The notes under the pieces: model-generated
Database searches by the model: none
The model's input: only the letters and a program-made list of their open reading frames with translations
What the model was told of the DNA's origin: nothing
In this document: piece after piece, positions 13,541 to 19,670 of the stretch
Layout: each line of letters starts with the position of its first letter
How positions within the stretch are numbered: position 1 is the first letter of the stretch
Translations under genes and position numbers: made by a program
From: JBNKDD01 sp050288085
Lineage (GTDB): Bacteria; Chloroflexota; Anaerolineae; Aggregatilineales; UBA3940
Length of the DNA stretch: 19,670 nt
Assembly (NCBI GenBank): GCA_050288085.1
Contig: JBNKDD010000087.1
Span: 1 to 19,670, forward strand
Direction: 5' to 3'

Positions 13541-16255
13541 ATGTTCTTGACAATGTCTATGCCTTTGTTAACGACCAAATTTCACATTCCTCCCCCGCGT
13601 GTTGACCTGGTTCCGCGCCCTCATTTGCTTGAACGGTTAAACGATGGCCTGAATGACAAACTGATCCTGATTTCTGCCCCGGCGGGATTTGGTAAAACCA
13701 CCATCACTGCAAACTGGATCGGCGGTGAGCTGCCGGATGATTATGGTGGGCGGGTGGCCTGGTTTGGGCTGGACGAAAATGATAACGACCTCGCCCGCTT
13801 TTTTGCTTATTTCATAGCTGCTTTGCAGAACGTCGAGCCGGGGATAGGCGATGAGCTTCTGGCGGTTTTAAGCGATTCGCAAAATCTCCAGGTTGATATT
13901 CTGCTGACTTCGTTGGTCAATGAGATTACTTCTGTTGGGAAGAAGTTCATCCTCGTATTCGAAGACTATCACCTGATCTCGTCCATTGACATCCACAACG
14001 CCGTTCAGTTCATCATCGAGCACCAGCCGCCTGACCTGCTGTTGGTGATCACCAGCCGTGATGAGCCATTCTTGCCCTTATCGCGGCTGCGTGCTCGTGG
14101 GCAAATGGTTGATGTGCGCGCGGGCGATCTGCGATTCTCGCGGGAAGAAGCCGCGCAGTACCTTAATCAGATCATGGGCCTGGAATTGTCTGATGAGGAT
14201 ATTCACGGGCTGTTGATCCGGACGGAGGGCTGGATCACCGGCCTCCGATTGGCGGCCCTGTCGATGCGTGAGCAGGCTGATCGGAAGCGGTTTATCTCGG
14301 AATTTACGGGAGATGACCGCTATGTTATCGATTATCTCGTTGACGAGGTGTTCGTCCACCTCTCCGAAGAGGCGAGGCGATTCTTGCTTCATACCTCCAT
14401 ACTTGATCGGATGACCGGCCCATTGTGCGACACCGTCAGCGATCAGGTGGATGGGCAGGCGATCCTTCAGCAATTGGAGCAGGAGAACGTATTCATCGTT
14501 CCGCTGGATAACCGCCGACGGTGGTATCGCTACCACCACCTGTTTCGAGATGTGCTCCAGCAGCGCCTCACCGAAATCGCTTCCCCGGAAGCGATCAGAA
14601 CCCTTTACCGGCGGGCCAGCCAATGGCATGAGGCCAACAACGATTTGATCGATGCCGTCGAATATGCGTTGAAGGCCGACGATTATGACAACGCAGTTCG
14701 CCTGATCTGTGACGGTTCGGCGGAGTTGTTTCTCCAGAGCCAGTTGAAAACCCTCCTGAAGTGGTATGAGCAAATCCCCCGCGATTTGATTGATTCACAT
14801 CCCCGATTGTGCATGATCTTCACCTGGGCCTGGATTACGACGGGGCAGGGGGAGGCAGCAGAGCAGTGTCTACAGGCGGTCGAGCGGACACTGGATGTGG
14901 ACTTTGATGATTTACAGGCGTTGGATGCGGCCACGCGCGGGACGGCTGCCGAAGTGGCGGTTGTGAAGGCTCAGTTGGCTATCGGGCAGGGGGATATTGC
15001 CGAAGCGTACCGGCTGACTGGCCTGGCGCTGCCGCACCTGGAAGATGATGACGGGCCGTATTTGCATAATCCACCGGTCGAATCCCGGATGGTGGCTATC
15101 TTTATCCGGGCGATTGTCCAAAAAGCATCCGGGGAGCTTGACGCGGCCAAGGAGTCATTCATAGAAGCCGGGGTTCTGGGCCGCAAACGGCAGCATGTAC
15201 ATGTCACGGCTTTAGCTTACGGTCACCTGGCAAGTGTTCAGATTGCCCAGGGGCAGCTTCGACAGGCTTTGATCACCTGCCAGCAGGGATTGGGCCTGGT
15301 TCAGGAGATGGCCGGGGCTAATTCACCGCTGTCCGGCTTTTTACGAGCGGAGTATGGCTGTTTGCGCTATGAAAAAAATGACCTGGAAGCTGCTGAAAAA
15401 CATCTTCAGGAAGCGGTCAGGGTGGCAAAACCCTGGGCATTCCTGGATGCTTTTGTTCCGGGCCTGATCGGTTTGGCGCAGCTCTATGCGGCTCAGGGAA
15501 ACTGGCAGGCGGCTTTTGCCATGCTTGATGAACTTGAAACGGTCGGGCGGAACAATTCCCAGTTCGTATTACCGGTTGTCGAGTCACACCGCGCCCTTTT
15601 GTGGGTCAGGCGGGGTGAGGCGGATAAGGCGCAGCGGTGGGCAGAATCGTGTATCCCCGGCATTGAGCAGGAAAAGCCCTATTCCCGTGAAGAGGAGTTC
15701 ATCATCCTGGCCGAGGTGTTGATCGCTCAGGGGATGATCCAACCGGCGCTCCAACTGCTCGACCGGCTGATCGACAACACACGATCGGGGGGGCGTTGGG
15801 GGCGCGTGCTCAAGTTATTGGTGCTGAGGGCGGCAGCTTTCTATGCGTGGGGGGAGCATGAGCGGTCCATGTCAGATATTCAGCAAGCCCTGTCACTGGC
15901 CGCACCCGAAGGTTTTGTCCGCACGTTTATCGATCAGGGGGAGCCGGTGGTGGCGCTTCTGCGTGAGGCTGCTTCGAGCAGCGGCCAGCATCGCGATTAT
16001 GCCAGCGGATTATTGGCTGCCATCGAGCCGACTGTCAACACATCTGCCGTCGATTTGCTGGATGAACCCCTGAGCGAACGCGAGTTGGAAGTGCTCTGCC
16101 TGCTCAAGACTGAACTCTCCGGCCCGGAGATCGCCGGGGAGCTGGTGATCGCCGTCAGTACCCTGCGCACCCATACCCAGCAGATTTACCGGAAGTTGGG
16201 TGTTGCCAGCCGCCGGGCGGCGATCAGGGAAGCCGAAAGACTCCATCTGCTCTAA
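13541..16255 (+). CDS. MalT-like LuxR-family ATP-dependent transcriptional activator
   Basis: A 904-residue STAND-class regulator, the same size as E. coli MalT (about 900). The N-terminal region has the family start LLTTKFHIPPPRVDLVPRPH, Walker A APAGFGKTT (46-54), Walker B FILVFEDYH (136-144), and LLVITSRDEPFLPLSRLRARG with the sensor Arg. A winged-helix-like region follows (about 270-340, ending with YRYHHLFRDVL), then a long TPR-like superhelix (about 360-830) that would bind the effector. Residues 842-904 are a GerE/LuxR helix-turn-helix (LSERELEVLCLL, STLRTHTQQIYRKLGV). Such proteins bind ATP and an inducer, oligomerise and activate promoters; the inducer is unknown here. Starts at 13541, 13553 or 13559 are all possible, and none has a good ribosome-binding site. 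The nearest candidate targets are the hydrolase gene upstream and the membrane-protein genes downstream. Confidence 0.92.
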   Translation: MFLTMSMPLLTTKFHIPPPRVDLVPRPHLLERLNDGLNDKLILISAPAGFGKTTITANWIGGELPDDYGGRVAWFGLDENDNDLARFFAYFIAALQNVEPGIGDELLAVLSDSQNLQVDILLTSLVNEITSVGKKFILVFEDYHLISSIDIHNAVQFIIEHQPPDLLLVITSRDEPFLPLSRLRARGQMVDVRAGDLRFSREEAAQYLNQIMGLELSDEDIHGLLIRTEGWITGLRLAALSMREQADRKRFISEFTGDDRYVIDYLVDEVFVHLSEEARRFLLHTSILDRMTGPLCDTVSDQVDGQAILQQLEQENVFIVPLDNRRRWYRYHHLFRDVLQQRLTEIASPEAIRTLYRRASQWHEANNDLIDAVEYALKADDYDNAVRLICDGSAELFLQSQLKTLLKWYEQIPRDLIDSHPRLCMIFTWAWITTGQGEAAEQCLQAVERTLDVDFDDLQALDAATRGTAAEVAVVKAQLAIGQGDIAEAYRLTGLALPHLEDDDGPYLHNPPVESRMVAIFIRAIVQKASGELDAAKESFIEAGVLGRKRQHVHVTALAYGHLASVQIAQGQLRQALITCQQGLGLVQEMAGANSPLSGFLRAEYGCLRYEKNDLEAAEKHLQEAVRVAKPWAFLDAFVPGLIGLAQLYAAQGNWQAAFAMLDELETVGRNNSQFVLPVVESHRALLWVRRGEADKAQRWAESCIPGIEQEKPYSREEEFIILAEVLIAQGMIQPALQLLDRLIDNTRSGGRWGRVLKLLVLRAAAFYAWGEHERSMSDIQQALSLAAPEGFVRTFIDQGEPVVALLREAASSSGQHRDYASGLLAAIEPTVNTSAVDLLDEPLSERELEVLCLLKTELSGPEIAGELVIAVSTLRTHTQQIYRKLGVASRRAAIREAERLHLL

Positions 16256-16346
16256 TCGATTAATCTTAATCTAAACGTTTCTGTCCTGTTGGATATCCAG
16301 CAGGGCCTTTTTGATTCCATTCAAATCATCAACCCAATCATCACAT

Positions 16347-16402
16347 CTGATGATGAGGTCTCATCAGGTTTGTTTGTATAGTGTGCTCATAGGAAAACAA
16401 AC
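16347..16402. promoter_or_regulatory. Two inverted repeats and a possible promoter before the small-protein gene
   Basis: CTGATGA (16347-16353) pairs with TCATCAG (16361-16367) and is followed by a T-rich stretch, possibly a weak terminator for the regulator gene. Next to it GTTTGTTT (16368-16375) and AAACAAAC (16395-16402) form a second inverted repeat with a 19-base gap, spanning TATAGT (16377-16382), a plausible -10 box without a good -35 box. This looks like an activator-dependent or operator-controlled promoter. The rest of 16256-16429 shows nothing further. Confidence 0.4.
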
Positions 16403-16429
16403 AGACTTGAAATCCGAATGGGGAGAAAG

Positions 16430-16846
16430 ATGAACAATCAATTAGTAAGACAGCCTCAACCGATCTACGAGATCAGGATCAGGGGTCGCATCGAAGATCG
16501 CTGGGCCGATTGGTTTGAGAACCTGGCCTTCAATCACGAGGAAGATGGTACGACTACCTTACGCGGCCCGCTCGAAGATCAGGCTGCTTTACATGGGGTG
16601 CTCAACCATATCAAGAATTTGAACTTGCCACTTATTTATGTCCGAACGATTGACGAAGAGGAGGAGGAAAATATGAATAAGTATCAAGGAACCATCAATT
16701 TGATCTTAAAGGCGGTGGCGCTCGGTATGGGGGCTGCCGTGGTGGTGCTGGGTATTCTGGGCGTGGTTACGACTGAAACCAGCATCACGCTGTTGGGTAT
16801 TGGATTATTCGCCCTGGCGCTGACCGCGTTACAGGGATCGAACTGA
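16430..16846 (+). CDS. Small two-part protein: soluble N-terminal domain plus a two-segment membrane tail
   Basis: A 138-residue protein with no assigned function. Residues 1 to about 76 are soluble (PIYEIRIRGRIEDRWADWFE, then HEEDGTTTLRGPLEDQAALHGVLNHIKNLNLPLIYV) and resemble small conserved proteins often found beside membrane-protein genes in Chloroflexota and actinobacteria, where I recall them as free-standing. A five-Glu run then leads to a hydrophobic part with two membrane segments (about 93-113 and 117-133 counted from this start). The ATG at 16430 follows GGGAG by 4 bases, closer than usual; an upstream ATG at 16418 has no ribosome-binding site. The tail has its own in-frame start at 16673 with a strong site, so two products may be made. 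The stop codon overlaps the ribosome-binding site of the next gene, which implies coupling. Confidence 0.72.
   Translation: MNNQLVRQPQPIYEIRIRGRIEDRWADWFENLAFNHEEDGTTTLRGPLEDQAALHGVLNHIKNLNLPLIYVRTIDEEEEENMNKYQGTINLILKAVALGMGAAVVVLGILGVVTTETSITLLGIGLFALALTALQGSN
16673..16846 (+). CDS. Possible independently translated 57-residue membrane protein (in-frame internal start)
   Basis: The ATG at 16673 is in frame with the longer gene and preceded by GAGGAGG (16661-16667) at 5-6 bases, a far better ribosome-binding site than that of the full-length start. The product MNKYQGTINLILKAVALGMG onward would be a small membrane protein with two hydrophobic segments and a short C-terminus. Either this is an ancestral separate gene now fused in frame to the one before it, or both a full-length and a short form are made. 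The bases that form the ribosome-binding site are the same that encode the poly-Glu run of the longer protein. Confidence 0.5.
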   Translation: MNKYQGTINLILKAVALGMGAAVVVLGILGVVTTETSITLLGIGLFALALTALQGSN

Positions 16847-16857
16847 AGGAGCGAGAA

Positions 16858-17748
16858 ATGAAGAACCTGTTGTCTGCATTCTGGAAGATACTACTGCTGA
16901 CCATCGTTTTCTTTGTTGTCAATTCGGTCATGGGGGTCTTGCTGCCGATTTCTTATGATATGATGGCTGACCTGTCTCCACAAGAGCAGGCTGCATTTAT
17001 GCCGCTCTATCTGCTCACCATTTTCGTGAACATGACGGTGATGCTCCTGGTCTTTACGCATCTGCGTTTTAAGGGATGGAAACTCTTCTTTGGGGTATGG
17101 ATGGCGTTCTGGGGTGTATTCTCGGTTGTGAATGCCATTGAGCTATTCTGGTACAATGAGTCCTTCCCGATGTTCACCTATTTAGATGTCACCATGATGA
17201 TGATCCAAGACCTGGTTTCCTATGGGGTGACGGTGCTGGTCGGTATGGCATTGGTAAAGGGATTTAAGCGGGATGAACAGGCTGCTGAAACCACTTTTAT
17301 GGCCGGTCGTTATGGATGGCGGATCATCCTGTTTTGCCTGGTGTACCCCCCATTTTATTTTTGCTGCGGTTTCATCCCCTGGGTTTTCCCCGAAGTGCGG
17401 GAATTCTACGCAGCCTGGGTAGCTACGACGGAACCGATGTATGTTTTGCTGCTGTTCAACATTTTCCGGGGTGCGCTCTGGCTGGCTTCCTCGCTGCCGG
17501 TTCTGATGGGTGTCAGGACACGCAAGCAGGCTTTCTGGTTGATGCCCCTGACCCTGTTTGCCGGGACTGCCGTGTCGCTCATCCCACCTTCGATGATGCC
17601 TGGTATTGTGCGGTTTGGTCACTTCATTGAACTGACCATTTCGATGGTTGCCGTCGGCCTGTTCATGGCCTGGCTGTTCCTGAAGGATTCCGCTGAATAT
17701 GCCCCGGAACCATCTAGCCAAACACAGTCCGCCGCCGTCCCAACATGA
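16858..17748 (+). CDS. Uncharacterised multi-pass membrane protein
   Basis: A 296-residue protein with about eight hydrophobic segments (roughly 8-30, 47-66, 74-95, 112-135, 153-178, 192-217, 228-250, 258-278) and a polar C-terminal tail. I do not recognise a family or catalytic motif. The arrangement of a small soluble-domain gene followed closely by a multi-pass membrane gene suggests that the two work together. AAGGAG at 16846-16851 begins on the last base of the preceding stop codon and lies 6 bases before the ATG, so translation is probably coupled. A strong hairpin follows the stop codon. A transporter, a membrane-bound sensor partner or an intramembrane enzyme are all possible; nothing in the sequence chooses between them. 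Confidence 0.75.
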   Translation: MKNLLSAFWKILLLTIVFFVVNSVMGVLLPISYDMMADLSPQEQAAFMPLYLLTIFVNMTVMLLVFTHLRFKGWKLFFGVWMAFWGVFSVVNAIELFWYNESFPMFTYLDVTMMMIQDLVSYGVTVLVGMALVKGFKRDEQAAETTFMAGRYGWRIILFCLVYPPFYFCCGFIPWVFPEVREFYAAWVATTEPMYVLLLFNIFRGALWLASSLPVLMGVRTRKQAFWLMPLTLFAGTAVSLIPPSMMPGIVRFGHFIELTISMVAVGLFMAWLFLKDSAEYAPEPSSQTQSAAVPT

Positions 17749-17769
17749 TTTTTAAGAAATCGCAAACCG

Positions 17770-17809
17770 ACCAAACAGGGATGTGGAATACACCGCATCC
17801 CTGTTTGGT
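17770..17809 (+). terminator. Strong hairpin after the membrane-protein gene
   Basis: A perfect 14-base inverted repeat (17770-17783 with 17796-17809) around a 12-base loop, beginning 22 bases after the stop codon. The left arm starts ACCAAACAGGGATG. There is no clear T-run afterwards, although the right arm itself ends in TGTTTGGTGTT, so it is a probable but atypical terminator. Confidence 0.65.
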
Positions 17810-17892
17810 GTTGAAACAGAAGCAACGGGGCAGGGGGGGTGGGTGTTATAGAGGATAGTCTGTTTTGCCAACCTGATCATAAGGGGGAAGGA

Positions 17893-18753
17893 ATGCGACA
17901 CCGAATTGCTCTGATCACCGACACAACCTGTGATGTTCCGCAAGACCTGGTTGATCAATATGATATTGGGCTTGCTCCCCAGATTTTGATCTGGGGTACG
18001 GAGGAATACAAAGACCGGATTGAGATCGATGCAGCGACCTTCTATGCTCGTCTGCCCAATGACCCCAATCACCCGTCAAGCTCACAGCCCATCCCGCCCT
18101 ATTTTGTCGAACTGCTCGAACAGAGCAAGGCCAAAGGTGCAGAGGAGGCGGTTATCATTACGCTCAGCACCCAGTTGAGCAAGACGGTTGATTCGGCCCG
18201 GCAGGCAGCCGAACAGGTCGATATGCCGGTGCATGTGCTGGATTCGCGGTCGGTGTCGATGGGGTTGGGTTTTCAGGTGTTGGCTGCCGCCCGTGCACGC
18301 GAGGCGGGTGGTGATGCTCAGGCGATGCTGGATGCGGCCAACAAAGCTCGTGAAACGATGGCGGTAAACTTCACTCCGGAGACGTTGGAATACCTCCACC
18401 GGGGAGGCCGGATCGGTGGTGCATCGAAGCTGGTCGGAACGGCTCTTCAACTCAAACCGCAGTTGTACGTGGATCATAAGGGGACAGGTCGGATCGAAGC
18501 CGGTGAACGCACCCGCACTCGTAAAAAGGCGCTGAGCCGCCTGTATGAACTGTTCTTCGAGCAGATGGACTCCTCCAAGCCGCTGCGTGTGGCGATAGTG
18601 CACATCAACGAGGAGGACATCGCCAACCAGTTTGCCGAGCAGATTCAGGCTGAACACAGCCCGGTCGAACTGCTTGTCACCAGCGTCGGGCCGGTGGTTG
18701 GTGTACATGGTGGGCCAGGGACGGTTGGCCTCTGCGGTTACTACGAAACCTGA
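17893..18753 (+). CDS. DegV family fatty-acid-binding protein
   Basis: A 286-residue member of the DegV/FakB family. These proteins hold a fatty acid in a deep tunnel and, in Gram-positive bacteria, present it to the kinase FakA for phosphorylation. Motifs: ITDTTCDVP (8-16), HPSSSQPIPPYF (60-71, the usual TSQPS loop), ITLSTQLSKT (89-98, usual SSxLSGT), LDSRSVSMGLGF (116-127), YLHRGGRIGG (the usual LrkGGRI), and near the end SVGPVVGVHGGPGTVGLCGY (usual GPVIGxHxGPGxxG). The Ser residues that bind the fatty-acid carboxylate are present. I chose the ATG at 17893, preceded by GGGGGAAGG, over an upstream GTG at 17839, because the family begins with the strand IALITD right after it. No FakA gene is in the window. 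The acyltransferase at 11544 is a possible later step in lipid use, though it is not adjacent. Confidence 0.93.
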   Translation: MRHRIALITDTTCDVPQDLVDQYDIGLAPQILIWGTEEYKDRIEIDAATFYARLPNDPNHPSSSQPIPPYFVELLEQSKAKGAEEAVIITLSTQLSKTVDSARQAAEQVDMPVHVLDSRSVSMGLGFQVLAAARAREAGGDAQAMLDAANKARETMAVNFTPETLEYLHRGGRIGGASKLVGTALQLKPQLYVDHKGTGRIEAGERTRTRKKALSRLYELFFEQMDSSKPLRVAIVHINEEDIANQFAEQIQAEHSPVELLVTSVGPVVGVHGGPGTVGLCGYYET

Positions 18754-18768
18754 GCAAAAAAGAATAAT

Positions 18769-18838
18769 ACGCGCTGGATTTGCATCCGGCGCGTCCCGGT
18801 GATAAGGTGTAAGGGCACGGCTTGGCGACCGTGCCCTT
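18769..18838 (+). terminator. Tandem hairpins after the DegV gene
   Basis: Hairpin 1 pairs ACGCGCTGGAT (18769-18779) with ATCCGGCGCGT (18784-18794), with one G-U pair and a 4-base loop. Hairpin 2 pairs AAGGGCACGG (18811-18820) perfectly with CCGTGCCCTT (18829-18838) and is followed by GCCTTTCCC. Together they probably end the DegV transcript. Neither has a classical T-run, so efficiency is uncertain. Confidence 0.65.
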
Positions 18839-18956
18839 GCCTTTCCCAGGATTGCCTGGCTGATTCTCTTCAGAATTTACGTTGTGGAGGCAATAACGTC
18901 TAAATGGGTGCAAAGCTCTTAATGGCGTAACTTCTGGTAACTTATCAGGAGGAAAA

Positions 18957-19670
18957 GTGTCACGTTTAACGTCAATTGTATTGATTGTGTTCGTGCTGGT
19001 TGCCTGTCAACCGGCAGCTCCTATTGAGGAAGTAACTGCAACACTGCCTCCACTCACTCCAACAGACACTTCATCCCCGCCGACTGCGACTTCGCTTCCG
19101 CCAACGGCAACGGATACACCGGCACCGCCAACCGCGACTGAACTGCCACCAACCGAACCGGTGGTTTTGGATTACGAACGCACCGGTGTTGTATTGTTGA
19201 TCGTCAGCAACGAGTTTGATCCTGTCGAGTATAATGGGACGCGGTCAGTTCTTGAGGACAATGGATACGAAATTGTTGTAGCTTCCTTCACATTGCAACC
19301 GATGATCGATAATGAGGGTGGGCCGAGGCTTGAGGCTGATATCTTGTTATCTGATGTGCAGGTGGAAGACTACGATGCGATTGTCTTCATTGGTAATGAA
19401 ACCCTGGTATATTCGAATGACCCTGAAGCGCACCGTATTGCGCGGGAGACAGTAGAGCAGGGTAGATTGCTGGCTGCTCTCTGTCACGGACCGCTGGTTC
19501 TGGCTAATGCCGGGGTTTTGGATGGTAAGCAAGCGACTGCCTGGTTTGGCTTTGGAAGTGACGCGTGCAAGAAATTGGAACCCGACGGTGCTACCTGTAC
19601 CTATGCGAGTATCGAACCAGATGGCCTGATTCTCACCGGGAAAGGTCCTGACCAGGTATATGCCTTTGCC
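18957..19670 (+). CDS. Exported DJ-1/PfpI-like lipoprotein (runs off the window end)
   Basis: A GTG at 18957, preceded by AGGAGG (18947-18952) at 4 bases, opens a frame of 238 codons to the window end without a stop. The N-terminus SRLTSIVLIVFVLVAC is a lipoprotein signal with Cys17, followed by a Thr/Pro-rich linker (about 27-68). From residue 76 the sequence follows the DJ-1/PfpI class I glutamine-amidotransferase-like fold: TGVVLLIVSNEFDPVEY, then LEDNGYEIVVASF, VEDYDAIVFIGNETL, and the nucleophile elbow AALCHGPLVLANAGVLDGKQAT (Cys176, His177). Family members are mostly cytoplasmic chaperones, glyoxalases or peptidases; an anchored extracytoplasmic form is unusual. The C-terminal end of the domain, which usually carries a short helix, is off-window. 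It follows the DegV gene by about 200 bases and the tandem hairpins, so it probably has its own promoter, which I could not locate. Confidence 0.85.
   Translation, partial: MSRLTSIVLIVFVLVACQPAAPIEEVTATLPPLTPTDTSSPPTATSLPPTATDTPAPPTATELPPTEPVVLDYERTGVVLLIVSNEFDPVEYNGTRSVLEDNGYEIVVASFTLQPMIDNEGGPRLEADILLSDVQVEDYDAIVFIGNETLVYSNDPEAHRIARETVEQGRLLAALCHGPLVLANAGVLDGKQATAWFGFGSDACKKLEPDGATCTYASIEPDGLILTGKGPDQVYAFA

Noticed and set aside
14078..14773. A 231-codon minus-strand open frame inside the MalT-like gene
   Set aside because: Antisense shadow; the plus-strand frame carries Walker and LuxR motifs throughout.
17839..17892. An 18-codon N-terminal extension of the DegV protein from a GTG
   Set aside because: The extension is not family-like, and a G-rich ribosome-binding site supports the ATG at 17893.
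18082..18708. A 208-codon minus-strand open frame opposite the DegV gene
   Set aside because: Antisense shadow of a well-supported gene, with no family resemblance.

Overview
This 19.7 kb window looks like ordinary chromosomal sequence from a free-living, probably heterotrophic bacterium. I infer Chloroflexota (Anaerolineae-like). The grounds are three exported lipoproteins with long Glu/Ala/Pro- or Thr/Pro-rich linkers after the lipobox, a MalT-type LuxR regulator, an UMF1-family transporter, and moderately GC-rich coding sequence. No rRNA, tRNA, CRISPR array, insertion sequence or phage gene was seen. The longest gene-free stretches are about 220-230 bases, and both contain recognisable promoters.

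Layout. (1) 1-1727: on the minus strand, the first 70 codons of a TetR regulator with a promoter and a perfect palindromic operator, then a strong terminator, then a TyrA-type dehydrogenase fused to a prephenate-dehydratase-like domain. (2) 1775-2263: a divergent GNAT acetyltransferase. (3) 2302-6806: a peptide-type ABC transporter operon on the plus strand, comprising a near-consensus promoter, a substrate-binding lipoprotein, an intercistronic hairpin, a DppB-type permease, a DppC-type permease and a terminator. No ATPase gene is present. (4) 6808-9833, minus strand: a lipoprotein with a glycoside-hydrolase-like TIM barrel, followed 32 bases later by a ketopantoate reductase. (5) 9930-12338, minus strand: a PlsC-type acyltransferase, then an UMF1/ATG22-type MFS transporter and its terminator. 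(6) 12433-16255, plus strand: a large isochorismatase/nicotinamidase-like hydrolase behind a palindrome, then a 904-residue MalT-like regulator. (7) 16430-17748: a small two-part protein coupled to a multi-pass membrane protein. (8) 17893-19670: a DegV-type fatty-acid-binding protein, tandem hairpins, and an exported DJ-1/PfpI-like lipoprotein that runs off the window end.

The most remarkable part is the transporter. The binding protein is a circular permutation of the DppA/SBP_bac_5 fold: the canonical C-terminal third, which includes the peptide-contacting motifs, lies at the N-terminus behind the lipoprotein linker, and the canonical C-terminus runs straight into the canonical N-terminus. 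The adjacent DppB-type permease carries a roughly 135-residue insertion in its first extracytoplasmic loop that reads as two SH3b-like repeats. Both oddities face the same side of the membrane and are in one operon, which suggests a modified docking arrangement. Other points of note are the TyrA-PDT fusion whose catalytic TRF motif reads TTF, a gene with an in-frame internal start preceded by a strong ribosome-binding site that itself encodes a poly-Glu run, and a membrane-anchored DJ-1/PfpI domain.
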